A program made the translations under genes and the position numbers. This document shows positions 24,740 through 33,725 of a DNA stretch of 39,780 nt, piece by piece (positions within the stretch are counted from its first letter, which is position 1; each line of letters begins with the position of its first letter). The notes below the pieces were generated by a model, which saw only the letters and a program-made list of their open reading frames with translations, did no database searches and had not been told where the DNA came from. Source of the DNA: SG8-40 sp050050435 (GTDB lineage Bacteria; Pseudomonadota; Gammaproteobacteria; Burkholderiales; Eutrophovitaceae); NCBI GenBank assembly GCA_050050435.1, contig JASFUE010000001.1:1-39780 (forward strand). The letters are read 5' to 3'.

Positions 24740-26545
24740 ATGGCGGTATCGGCGGCCAGAAGCCCGGCGTTTAAGCCAGTTTCGGGGGTTCACCGTTACG
24801 CAATTGCAGTCGGTGTGGCCGCAATCCTCGGGCTGTCCCTGCCCGCATGCTCGTCATACAAGCCCTCAGTGCCCCCATCGGAGGGACATCTGAGCCGCGA
24901 CACCGTACCCACGACGCCGCCCGACGAGAACATCCTTCCGCCAGTCACGGTCAGCGACTTTGTCCCGATGCCCAAGCCGCAGGCAAAGCTGCCCACTTAC
25001 AGCGTCGTCGTGACCGAGGTACCGGTGAAAGAACTGCTGTTTGCGCTGGCGCGTGACACCAAGCAAAACATCGACGTACATCCGGAGGTGAAGGGCGTTG
25101 TCAGCATCAATGCCGTGGACGAAACGTTTCCGGCAATACTCGAGCGCATTGCCAATCAGGCAAACATCCGCTACAGGACCGAAGGCAAGACCATTATCGT
25201 TGTTCCCGACACACCATATTTCAAGACCTATCGAGTCAATTACGTCAACGTCAAGCGCGATACCAAGGCCACCATTGGTGTCAGCGGCGACGTCACATCT
25301 GCCACGGTGGGCGAAAGCCAGTCAAACTCCCAGAATTCATCGCAACAGAATTCAAGCACCACCATCAACTCCCAATCGGATGTGGATTTCTGGGCAGTAC
25401 TTCGCGCAAATATCGAAAGCATCATTTCCGCCTCCAATGCGCTGAGCGAAACCGCCGATGAGAAAGCATCGCGGGCGGAAGCCAGACAACGCGCCAAGCA
25501 GGAGCGCATCGCCCAGGCTCAAGCCGTCGCCGCGGCAGGCGGCGATGCCGCGGGCTTGTTCGATACCGCGTTTGGCAGCGAACCAACCGCAGATATCGAA
25601 AGCAAGGACCAGATCATTATCAACGCGGTCGCCGGAACGGTTACGGTACTCGGTTCCGAAAAGCAACAAAAACTGGTGCAAGCCTATCTTGACGGGATTA
25701 CGTCATCGACTCAGCGCCAGGTGCTGATCGAAGCGACCATCGCAGAAGTAGAACTGTCAAACGGTTATCAAGCCGGCGTTGACTGGAGCCGCATCGCGCT
25801 CAATACCGGCTGGTCGTTCCAGCAGCAACTCACCGGAGGAAACCTGGGCTCGGCGCCGAGGATGGTGATCGGGTACTCCAATCCGGACTCCAATGGTGCA
25901 AGCATCGCTGCCTCCATAAAAATGCTTGAGCAATTCGGCAATACCCGGGTGTTATCCAGTCCCAAACTGATGGCTCTGAATAACCAGCCGGCTTTGCTGA
26001 AAGTGGTCGATAACGTGGTCTATTTCGAAGTTCAGACACAAGTCCAGACGACGACAAATGCCCCGTCGGTCACAACATTCGATACCACCGCACGCTCCGT
26101 TCCCGTTGGTCTGGTCATGTCGGTGCTACCGCAGGTATCGGACAATGGCCTGGTCAGTCTCACGGTGCGCCCGACCATCTCGAGAGTTCTCCGGTTCGTG
26201 AACGATCCCAACCCGGCGCTCGCCGAGGCCAATGTCACCAATCCGGTACCGGAAATCCAGGTGCGCGAAATGGAATCGATGCTCCAGGTCGGTAGCGGAC
26301 AGACCGTCGTGCTCGGTGGACTGATGGAGGATAACGTGCGTCGCGATCGCGACCAGGTTCCGTACGCCGGTTCGATACCGGCGGTTGGCGACGTATTCGC
26401 CTATCGCGACGAGCAAGTCAAGAAGTCGGAGCTGATCGTCTTCCTCAAGCCGACGGTCATATCGAACCCGAGCATCGACAGCGACGAGCTCAAGTTTTTC
26501 CAGCGCTTCCTGCCTTCGATCGATCCGACAGGCAAAAAGCCATGA
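24740..26545 (+). CDS. mshL: Secretin, MshL/PilQ-type outer-membrane lipoprotein
   Basis: From the ATG preceded by GGGAGG the protein has 601 residues. A signal peptide ends in a lipobox (LPAC, C37), indicating an outer-membrane lipoprotein. An STN/N0-type domain lies at about 90-165 (VPVKELLFALARDTKQNIDV), then a Gln/Asn/Ser-rich stretch, and the secretin domain at about 325-590 (QVLIEATIAEVELSNGYQAG; VGLVMSVLPQVSDNGLVSLTVRP; VGSGQTVVLGGLM). The multimer forms the outer-membrane gate of the machine. The 90-base gap before it shows two imperfect sigma54-like sites with wrong spacing. It overlaps the next gene by 4 bp. Confidence 0.93.
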   Translation: MAVSAARSPAFKPVSGVHRYAIAVGVAAILGLSLPACSSYKPSVPPSEGHLSRDTVPTTPPDENILPPVTVSDFVPMPKPQAKLPTYSVVVTEVPVKELLFALARDTKQNIDVHPEVKGVVSINAVDETFPAILERIANQANIRYRTEGKTIIVVPDTPYFKTYRVNYVNVKRDTKATIGVSGDVTSATVGESQSNSQNSSQQNSSTTINSQSDVDFWAVLRANIESIISASNALSETADEKASRAEARQRAKQERIAQAQAVAAAGGDAAGLFDTAFGSEPTADIESKDQIIINAVAGTVTVLGSEKQQKLVQAYLDGITSSTQRQVLIEATIAEVELSNGYQAGVDWSRIALNTGWSFQQQLTGGNLGSAPRMVIGYSNPDSNGASIAASIKMLEQFGNTRVLSSPKLMALNNQPALLKVVDNVVYFEVQTQVQTTTNAPSVTTFDTTARSVPVGLVMSVLPQVSDNGLVSLTVRPTISRVLRFVNDPNPALAEANVTNPVPEIQVREMESMLQVGSGQTVVLGGLMEDNVRRDRDQVPYAGSIPAVGDVFAYRDEQVKKSELIVFLKPTVISNPSIDSDELKFFQRFLPSIDPTGKKP

Positions 26546-27924
26546 GCCTGCTTCTCCAGGCTCTTCAGAAAGCCGCCCGGAATCGCGATGACAACACGGA
26601 CAATTCATCTGTGAGCAACGACGAGCGCGATGATCTTAGCCTGGAACCGTTGGCTGAACCGCAATTGGCCGAGCAAACGCGTTCAGGAAACGAGGATAAC
26701 GGTGCACCCGTTTCCTCGCCCGACGATGCCGCTGACGTGATGCGCGCCAGCGAACCGCAGCGCTACACAGCGATTGACTGGGCACGCGATCATTACATGC
26801 TCACGTTTTTGTCAGGCGCGGCCCTGTTTGCCATCCTTTACGGTCTTTACGTCTACATACAGATTTCCAGTCCCGGTATGTTCCGCTCCACGCCGGCGCC
26901 GGCCAGCGCGCCAGTAATGGCCACAGCCATGCCAGCACCAACACAAAAAACCGACACCGAGCTGCCGCGCATTTCCGGCTTACCGGATGCGACTGCCACG
27001 GCCCCGTCCGACGACATGCAACAGGGCCAGGTCGTTCCAGATAACAGTGAAGTTGCCTCGCCGGTGAAGGAGGCGGCAACGCCAACGGCCAGGCCTGCGC
27101 GCACCAGCCCGACACCTGTCGCTGCAAGCCCAAAACCATCGTCGCCTGTCAAACGCACAACTGCAACCGCAGCACAACGGGCACCATCGAAGCCGGCTTC
27201 TGCACGTGGTATCAGCACCAAAATTGACAAAGACGGTGTGGAAGTCGTCGAAATCCCGCTTGGCCCGAGGGTCGCTGCGATTTCGGAAGGCACACAACCA
27301 CCCGCGAACGAGGGCATCGCAGTACGGGCAGAAGATCCGGTTTATTCGCGCATCGATCCGGTGCTGATGATGGCCTATGAAGCCTTGCAACGCGGCGATT
27401 ATGAGAAAGCCACGGTACTGTACAGTGAAGTGCTGTCGCGCATGCCGGAGAGCACCGATGCAATGCTCGGTCTTGGCGCAATCGCCTGGAAACAGGGTCG
27501 CCCCGGTGTCGCAAGCCAGTACTACGGCCGTGTTCTGGAAGTTGAACCACGTAACACCCACGCGCAGGCTGGCTTGATCGCAATTCTCGGCAACGCCGAT
27601 CCTGTCGCCGCGGAAACCCGCCTCAAGCAACTGATCGATCGCGAGCCATCCGGATTTCTCTATTTCACACTGGGTAACCTGTACGCTCAGCGCAATTTGT
27701 GGGCGCAAGCGCAGCAAGCTTATTTCCGGGCGTTTCAGTTGCAACCCGGCAATTCAGATTACGCCTTCAACCTCGCCGTTGGCCTTGAACATTTGGGCAA
27801 AGAGCGTCCCGCGCTCGACTACTACCGAAAGGCGCTCGACCTGTCTTTCAAGAACGGCCGTGCAAACTTCGATCAAGAGCTCGCGATCGAACGTGTCGGG
27901 CAGCTCTCGGCGCGCGTTGAGTAG
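26542..27924 (+). CDS. MshN-like TPR protein
   Basis: The 460-residue protein starts with MSLLLQALQKAA, the N-terminus typical of MshN/GspB-like proteins, then an acidic segment, one membrane helix (about 86-107), a long Pro/Ala/Thr-rich linker (about 110-270) and a C-terminal tetratricopeptide domain (about 275-450: YEALQRGDYEKATVLYSEVL; LGLGAIAWKQGRPGVASQYY). A periplasmic TPR protein of this type is expected to assist secretin assembly. The ATG overlaps the mshL stop. Confidence 0.85.
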   Translation: MSLLLQALQKAARNRDDNTDNSSVSNDERDDLSLEPLAEPQLAEQTRSGNEDNGAPVSSPDDAADVMRASEPQRYTAIDWARDHYMLTFLSGAALFAILYGLYVYIQISSPGMFRSTPAPASAPVMATAMPAPTQKTDTELPRISGLPDATATAPSDDMQQGQVVPDNSEVASPVKEAATPTARPARTSPTPVAASPKPSSPVKRTTATAAQRAPSKPASARGISTKIDKDGVEVVEIPLGPRVAAISEGTQPPANEGIAVRAEDPVYSRIDPVLMMAYEALQRGDYEKATVLYSEVLSRMPESTDAMLGLGAIAWKQGRPGVASQYYGRVLEVEPRNTHAQAGLIAILGNADPVAAETRLKQLIDREPSGFLYFTLGNLYAQRNLWAQAQQAYFRAFQLQPGNSDYAFNLAVGLEHLGKERPALDYYRKALDLSFKNGRANFDQELAIERVGQLSARVE

Positions 27925-27940
27925 ATCGTAAACACAAACG

Positions 27941-29650
27941 ATGGCCGAGCAACGAAAGAAGCTCCGCCTGGGTGAGTTACTCGTCCAGCAAGGGCTGATA
28001 ACCCAGGATCAGCTGCGCATCGCGCTCACTGAGCAAAGCACGCACAAGAACGTACCGATCGGCCGGCTGCTGGTTCGGCTTGGTTTCGTCACTGAATCGG
28101 TCATTCGCGACATCATGGCGCGAACGATCGGCCAGGAGAGCATTGATCTGAATCAGGTCCTGGTCGATGCGGAAGCATTACGCCTGGTGCCTCAGGAATT
28201 CGCCCGGCGGCAGCGGTTACTGCCGATTGCCTACAACGCCGAGCAAGGCGAGCTGACCGTTGCCATCACGGAAGTCTTCAATCTGGCAGCGCTCGATCAA
28301 TTACGGGCCATGGTCGGCAGCCAGGTCCATATCAAGACGGTGCTTGCCGGCCAGGCGCAGCTGGACGATTTCATAGACCAGTTCTACGGATTCGAGCTCT
28401 CCGTTGACGGCATTCTTCAGGAGATTGAAACCGGCGAGGTTGACTACCAGAGCCTGCAACAGGACGGCGGCGACGAATACACACAGCCGATCGTACGTCT
28501 GGTTGGCGCCCTTCTGGTAGATGCCGTCAAACGCGGCGCCTCTGACGTGCACTTCGAACCGGAGTACGCCTTTTTGCGAATTCGGTACCGAATCGATGGT
28601 GTACTCGAACAAGTCCGCAGTCTGCACAAGAATTACTGGGCCGGCATTGCTGTTCGCCTCAAGGTGATCAGCGGAATGAACATCGCCGAAGCGCGGGCAC
28701 CGCAGGATGGACGCATATCGCTCAACCTGAATGGCCGTCCGGTCGACTTCCGGGTATCAACCCAACCCACTATCTGGGGAGAAAACATCGTCTTGCGCGT
28801 GCTCGACCGCGAGAAGTCGATCATGACCCTGGAGCACATGAACTTGCAGCAGGACGTCATGGCCAAGCTCAACCTGATGCTGGCCAGGCCGGAAGGCATA
28901 CTGATCATTACCGGCCCCACCGGCAGTGGTAAGACGACCACGCTGTATTCGATGCTGGCAAAGCTCAATGTCGAATCCGTAAACATCATGACGCTCGAGG
29001 ACCCGGTGGAATACCCGGTTGCCCTGATGCGCCAGACTTCGGTCAATGAGGCCGCTCGCGTTGATTTTTCCAGCGGAATTCGATCGATCATGCGCCAGGA
29101 TCCGGACATCATTCTGGTAGGCGAGGTACGTGATCAGGATACGGCCGAGATGGCGTTTCGCGCGGCAATGACAGGACACCAGGTTTTCACAACCTTGCAC
29201 ACCAATTCGGCGCTGGGAACATTCCCGCGACTTCTCGATATCGGAATTGCGCCAGACATCATGGCCGGCAATATCATCGGCATCATGGCGCAGCGTCTGG
29301 TTCGCACTTTGTGCACCGAGTGCAAGGAAGCCTATGAACCCAATGCCGAGGAGCGAGTATTGCTCGGCAACAACGACGATCCACAACTGCGGCTCTACCG
29401 CCCGGTGGGCTGCGAAAAATGCAACAACCGTGGCTACAAGGGGCGTGTCGCGGTAATGGAAATCCTGCCAATGGACTCGGACCTGGACGAGCTGGTTGCG
29501 CGGCGCGCCTCGCCGCGCGAGCTGCGTGCAGCAGCAAACGCGAAAGGCTTCCGGCCATTGGCCGATGAAGGGCTGCAGCATGTCCTTGAGGGCGTGACCA
29601 GCCTCGCGGAAGTAGCCCGTGCCATTGACCTGACTGCACGGGCCCGATGA
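27941..29650 (+). CDS. mshE: Type IV pilus/type II secretion assembly ATPase (MshE/GspE family)
   Basis: The 569-residue traffic ATPase powers pseudopilus or pilus assembly at the inner membrane. An N-terminal MshEN domain (about 1-145) contains the repeat RLGELLVQQGLITQDQL...ALTEQ and a second copy at PIGRLLVRLGFVTESVI...GQ; in the family this domain binds c-di-GMP. The ATPase has Walker A GPTGSGKTT (325-333), Asp box, Walker B DIILVGEVRD and His box TGHQVFTTLHT. A four-cysteine zinc site (C458, C461, C491, C494) is of the GspE type. It follows the TPR gene by 16 bases. Confidence 0.94.
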   Translation: MAEQRKKLRLGELLVQQGLITQDQLRIALTEQSTHKNVPIGRLLVRLGFVTESVIRDIMARTIGQESIDLNQVLVDAEALRLVPQEFARRQRLLPIAYNAEQGELTVAITEVFNLAALDQLRAMVGSQVHIKTVLAGQAQLDDFIDQFYGFELSVDGILQEIETGEVDYQSLQQDGGDEYTQPIVRLVGALLVDAVKRGASDVHFEPEYAFLRIRYRIDGVLEQVRSLHKNYWAGIAVRLKVISGMNIAEARAPQDGRISLNLNGRPVDFRVSTQPTIWGENIVLRVLDREKSIMTLEHMNLQQDVMAKLNLMLARPEGILIITGPTGSGKTTTLYSMLAKLNVESVNIMTLEDPVEYPVALMRQTSVNEAARVDFSSGIRSIMRQDPDIILVGEVRDQDTAEMAFRAAMTGHQVFTTLHTNSALGTFPRLLDIGIAPDIMAGNIIGIMAQRLVRTLCTECKEAYEPNAEERVLLGNNDDPQLRLYRPVGCEKCNNRGYKGRVAVMEILPMDSDLDELVARRASPRELRAAANAKGFRPLADEGLQHVLEGVTSLAEVARAIDLTARAR

Positions 29651-29671
29651 CGCGGCCCGGAAATCATACGC

Positions 29672-30877
29672 ATGCCATCGTTTCTGTACAAAGCCATCGA
29701 CCGTGACGGGCGCAAAGCCAGAGGTCGCCTCGACGCATTAAACGAGAGCGATCTCGAGCTGCGTCTGCGCAAGATGGGGCTCGACCTGGTCACCGCCCGC
29801 GCCCTGGCACGCAATGCCCCGGCAATGGGCACCAGCAGTATCTCCCGTCAGGACCTCATCACGTTTTGCTTCGACATGGAACAGATTACGCGCGCCGGCA
29901 TCCCTCTGGTTGAAGGATTGCGCGACCTGCGTGACGGCCTGGAAAACCCGCGATTCAGGGAAGTTCTCACATCCGCTCTCGAGGATATCGAGGGCGGCAA
30001 GACACTGTCCCAATCCCTGGCGGCATTCCCCAAGGTCTTCAACAAGGTATTTGTCAGCCTGATTCGCGCGGGGGAACTCTCCGGCCAACTCACCGAGGTA
30101 TTCGAGAATCTGGGATCGACATTGCGCTGGCAGGACGAACTCGTCGCGCAAACACGCAAACTGCTGATCTATCCCGCTCTGGTGTTCGTCGTCGTCAGCG
30201 GCGTCGTCATCTTCTTGTTACTGTACCTGGTGCCCCAGGTTGTCGGCCTGTTGAAAACCATGGGGCTCGAGCTGCCCTTGCAAACGCGCATCCTGATCGC
30301 GCTATCTGATTTCACCATTGCGTATTGGTATTTACTGCTGATCATACCGATCGTCGCGGCGATTGGCATCACCATTGCGCTGCGCTCCAGCGCGCGCGCG
30401 CGATATGCGTTCGATTACTTTCTGCTGCGCCTGCCTGTCGTTGGCCAGATTCTGCAGAAAATATTGCTGGCCCGATTCGCCAATTTCTTTGCGTTGATGT
30501 ACCGCTCCGGCATCACCGTGCTCGATGCCATTCGCACCAGTGAGGATATTGTCGCGAACGGCTACGTCGCCGACGGACTGCGTCGCGCCGGACAGCAGAT
30601 CAATTCAGGGGAGAACCTGTCGGAAGCTTTTCAGAATCTGGGTATGTTCCCGCCGCTCGTCGTGCGGATGTTGCGTGTGGGAGAAAATACCGGGGCACTG
30701 GATACGGCGCTGTTAAATATCACGTATTTTTATAATCGCGATGTCAAGGAATCCGTGGACAAAGCGCTGAAGCTGCTGGAACCGACGCTGACGCTGTTTC
30801 TGGGCATCATCCTTGCGTTGATTCTTTTTTCGGTGCTCACACCCATTTACGATATTCTCGGACAACTGGACATCTAA
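29672..30877 (+). CDS. mshG: Inner-membrane platform protein (MshG/PilC/GspF family)
   Basis: A 401-residue GspF-type platform protein with the two repeated cytoplasmic domains (about 64-160 and 266-365, each with the GxPLxEGL/GITVLDAI pattern) and three membrane helices (about 166-188, 214-236, 372-392). It holds the pilin-assembly centre and contacts the ATPase encoded just upstream. There are 21 bases between the two genes. Confidence 0.94.
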   Translation: MPSFLYKAIDRDGRKARGRLDALNESDLELRLRKMGLDLVTARALARNAPAMGTSSISRQDLITFCFDMEQITRAGIPLVEGLRDLRDGLENPRFREVLTSALEDIEGGKTLSQSLAAFPKVFNKVFVSLIRAGELSGQLTEVFENLGSTLRWQDELVAQTRKLLIYPALVFVVVSGVVIFLLLYLVPQVVGLLKTMGLELPLQTRILIALSDFTIAYWYLLLIIPIVAAIGITIALRSSARARYAFDYFLLRLPVVGQILQKILLARFANFFALMYRSGITVLDAIRTSEDIVANGYVADGLRRAGQQINSGENLSEAFQNLGMFPPLVVRMLRVGENTGALDTALLNITYFYNRDVKESVDKALKLLEPTLTLFLGIILALILFSVLTPIYDILGQLDI

Positions 30878-30885
30878 ACACCGAC

Positions 30886-32436
30886 ATGGCGGCCAGACTT
30901 TTCGCCTGCATATCCGGGAACAACACCACCATTGCGCGGTGGCGCCGCGGACGCCTCACAGACCTGCGTCGCTTTTCCGATGACGAGCAAGGCCACGCGG
31001 GTTTCGAAGCGTACCTGCGCGCTACGCCAAAATCGACTGTCAGTATTGTTGTCGATTCGATCGACGAAGACTATCGAACCGAGACCCTTCCACATGCATC
31101 GAGTAATGACCGCGCGCACCTGATATCGCGCAAGCTGCGCCAATTGTTCAGGTCAACGCCGTACACAGCCGCCAGCTTGCAGGAACAGACCACGGCAAGG
31201 CGCCGGGAAGACCAGTATTTGTTTGCGGCAATCACGCGTCCTGAATTACTCGCGCCATGGCTGCGCACGCTCAATGCGCTGCGCATCCCAATTACCGGAA
31301 TCTATCTTCTCCCGATCGTCACGCTCTCGGTCATAGACCGGCTTGGTGTGAAGCGGCCCAATCTGCTCATCATCAGCAAGAACGAGTCGGGATTGCGTCA
31401 GACGTTTTGCAAGGACGGTAAAATTCGCGTCAGCCGGCTGACGCCGCCGCGCGAAGAAGGTGCGCAAAGTACCGATTTCTATGCCGAGGAAATCAACAGT
31501 ACCCGGATGTACCTCGATGCGCTGACGCTCACGCACGTCGACGATGTCATTACCGTACTGATTCTGGATCATGACGACTCGCTCGACTCGTTGACTCAGA
31601 CCATCAAGCGGCATCGCCCGAACGCGGAGTGTATTCGCGTTGGCCCCTCCGAGCTGGAGAGCTCGATCGGCATTAATCGATTCGACGTAAGCAGCAGTTC
31701 GGACGCGATCCACCTGTATTTGCTGGCAACCTCGCGCCCGTTGATGAACCTGGCTCCATCCACCCTCAAGGCGCGGCTGCAGGTTCATTTTGTCGGTAAT
31801 GTAATCTATGCCGCATCAGCGGCTGTTCTTGCCATCGGCGTGCTCTGGTCACTGGTAAACGCCGCGCTGATCGTGCGTGCAGGCAGTGAAGTCACCCGCC
31901 TGGAACAGCAGGCAATCACGTTCCAGACACAGTACCGCGCGGTAACGCAGCGTTTCCCCGAAACGCCCGCCAGCTCCGAGCTGCTGCGAGACAGCGTCGA
32001 AGCGGCTATGCGCATCAATGCCTTGCGGCAAACTCCGCGAGAACTCATGCTGGTACTGGGCGCTGCCCTGAACGCATCACCGGATATCGGTCTGGAACGG
32101 GTCGAGTGGATACATGGCAGCCCGGATATGGCGGAGAACGGTTTGCGTGCAGTGGATCTGTCACAGCATCTGCAAAACGGAATCGGGCAATTCGGCATCA
32201 TTGGCGCCGAGGTTCTGTCGTACAAAGGTGACCATCAGGCAGCAATGCGCAACATTCGCGCTTTTGCCCGGCAAATTTCCGATGACGATCGTGTCGCGCG
32301 CGTGGATGTCATTCGCTTGCCTCTCGATCTCGATCCCAACGCCGGCCTGAATGGCAGCACCGCCACGGAGCAGGCAACGCAATCGGCACCGTTCGAACTG
32401 GCCGTCGTGCTCAAACCGGAGCGGACACCGCAATGA
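30886..32436 (+). CDS. PilM/PilN-like fusion (GspL-like assembly protein)
   Basis: A 516-residue protein with a cytoplasmic N-terminal part (about 1-290) in the position of PilM or the GspL actin-like domain, one membrane helix (about 305-330, IYAASAAVLAIGVLWSLVNAAL), a coiled coil and a periplasmic domain in the position of PilN. In type IV pili PilM and PilN are separate; a single chain is the GspL plan. The N-terminal part shows no obvious nucleotide-binding signature, so it is probably a divergent actin-like fold. It is 8 bases after mshG and overlaps the PilO-like gene by 4 bp, as expected for an assembly subcomplex. Confidence 0.72.
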   Translation: MAARLFACISGNNTTIARWRRGRLTDLRRFSDDEQGHAGFEAYLRATPKSTVSIVVDSIDEDYRTETLPHASSNDRAHLISRKLRQLFRSTPYTAASLQEQTTARRREDQYLFAAITRPELLAPWLRTLNALRIPITGIYLLPIVTLSVIDRLGVKRPNLLIISKNESGLRQTFCKDGKIRVSRLTPPREEGAQSTDFYAEEINSTRMYLDALTLTHVDDVITVLILDHDDSLDSLTQTIKRHRPNAECIRVGPSELESSIGINRFDVSSSSDAIHLYLLATSRPLMNLAPSTLKARLQVHFVGNVIYAASAAVLAIGVLWSLVNAALIVRAGSEVTRLEQQAITFQTQYRAVTQRFPETPASSELLRDSVEAAMRINALRQTPRELMLVLGAALNASPDIGLERVEWIHGSPDMAENGLRAVDLSQHLQNGIGQFGIIGAEVLSYKGDHQAAMRNIRAFARQISDDDRVARVDVIRLPLDLDPNAGLNGSTATEQATQSAPFELAVVLKPERTPQ

Positions 32437-33044
32437 AACTCGAGCGAAAAGACCTCTTGCCACTACGTCTGCCGGTCGTGGCGTTTGTTTCGGCCCTTGT
32501 CGCCAGCATTGCGCTGGTCAACTATTCCGCTGGCAAGTACTCGGTACAGCAAGACCGCGTTCGCGAAGCGACTGCCAGGGTTGAAGAGGCAAGCAAGCGT
32601 TTCCGTGACTCGGACCTGGAAAAAGCAATGATTTCCAAGTACTTGCCGGAATACCGGAAACTGGAGGCGCACGGCTTTATCGGCTCGGAAAACCGCATCA
32701 GCTGGATCGACGCCCTGCGCATCGCCGACCAGCATGCAGGTGGATTTGGCGTTCAGTACCAGTTAAGCGCCCAGGGACCATACAAGGGCTTTCTATCGGG
32801 TGATCCAATTGCCTCACGCTTGCGGCAATCGACAATGGACATCCGCTTCGGTGTCGTGCACGAAGGGCAGTTTCTTGCCTTTCTCGATTCACTCGAGGCA
32901 CAAGATGCCGGAATGTATGCGTTGCGCTCATGTTCGCTGAAACCGGTCCACAGGGACGCTCCTCAGCCCAGAACCCAGAATCTGAGCGCAAGATGCGAGA
33001 TCGACTGGCTGACACTCATCCCGCCAGGAGGTGGCTCGTCATGA
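32433..33044 (+). CDS. PilO-like alignment-complex protein
   Basis: A 203-residue bitopic protein: short basic N-terminus, membrane helix at about 13-33, coiled coil at about 38-62, then a small periplasmic alpha/beta domain. Size, topology and order (after the PilM/N-like and before the PilP-like gene) fit PilO/GspM; sequence identity to named members is not obvious. It ends in PPGGGSS and overlaps both neighbours by 4 bp. Confidence 0.7.
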   Translation: MKLERKDLLPLRLPVVAFVSALVASIALVNYSAGKYSVQQDRVREATARVEEASKRFRDSDLEKAMISKYLPEYRKLEAHGFIGSENRISWIDALRIADQHAGGFGVQYQLSAQGPYKGFLSGDPIASRLRQSTMDIRFGVVHEGQFLAFLDSLEAQDAGMYALRSCSLKPVHRDAPQPRTQNLSARCEIDWLTLIPPGGGSS

Positions 33045-33511
33045 AAACGCGCCTTTTCATCGTGTTCGCTTTCGGACTTTGCCAACTGGGTCACAACTTT
33101 GCGTTGGCGCAGGACGAACCGCTTGGCCGTTTGTTCTATACGCCCTCACAACGCGCGGCGCTGAATGCAAATGTGCGCACCGTGACACGCGAGGCGCCCA
33201 AACCGAAGCCGGTTCCACCTTCCATGACCCTCAATGGCGTGATCACACGAAGTGACGGGGAACGAACCGTATGGATCGACGGCCAGGTATATCACCGCGG
33301 TGAAACCGGTGACCTTCAGGTCACGATCGAACCGGATGACCCCGGCGCGGTCGAAATCAAGGTCGAGGGCGTTCCCTACCGGCGCTCCGTACGGGTCGGC
33401 CAGCGGCTCGATCCTGCATCCGGAGAGACGCTGGAAGCATTCGAAACACGGCAACCAGACAGCGGCTACTCCGGCTCGGAAACTGCTTCAGATTCAGCTT
33501 CAGGACAGTAG
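33041..33511 (+). CDS. PilP-like periplasmic protein
   Basis: From the ATG overlapping the PilO-like stop the product has 156 residues with a signal peptide (about 1-23, ending ALA-QDEP). The mature part has a Pro/Lys linker and a small beta domain (MTLNGVITRSDGERTVWIDGQVYHRG) resembling the PilP/GspC homology region that contacts the secretin. It ends in a Ser/Ala/Thr-rich tail. No lipobox is seen, unlike typical PilP. Assignment rests on context plus the beta-domain pattern. Confidence 0.65.
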   Translation: MKTRLFIVFAFGLCQLGHNFALAQDEPLGRLFYTPSQRAALNANVRTVTREAPKPKPVPPSMTLNGVITRSDGERTVWIDGQVYHRGETGDLQVTIEPDDPGAVEIKVEGVPYRRSVRVGQRLDPASGETLEAFETRQPDSGYSGSETASDSASGQ

Positions 33512-33725
33512 CGCAGCCAAGCTTGATAGAACGATCGCGATGCAGGGTTTGGTCGAGCTGCGCAACGACGGGAGCAAGGTGGCATTCAGACACAGTCACG
33601 GGAACGCTCAGGATGGCCGGCGCCCTCGTCCCGAAGATCGGTTCGCGCTGACCTTCGTAGGGAAACCGCGATTCCTTTTGCCGTCGCGTCAACCTGATGG
33701 CGATCTATGCCAGAAGCTCTCAACC

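Noticed and set aside
33252..33725. Upstream extension of the GspK-like frame
   Set aside because: It overlaps the PilP-like gene in another frame, has no pilin-type leader and no recognisable family sequence; the GTG at 33726 gives a proper prepilin start.
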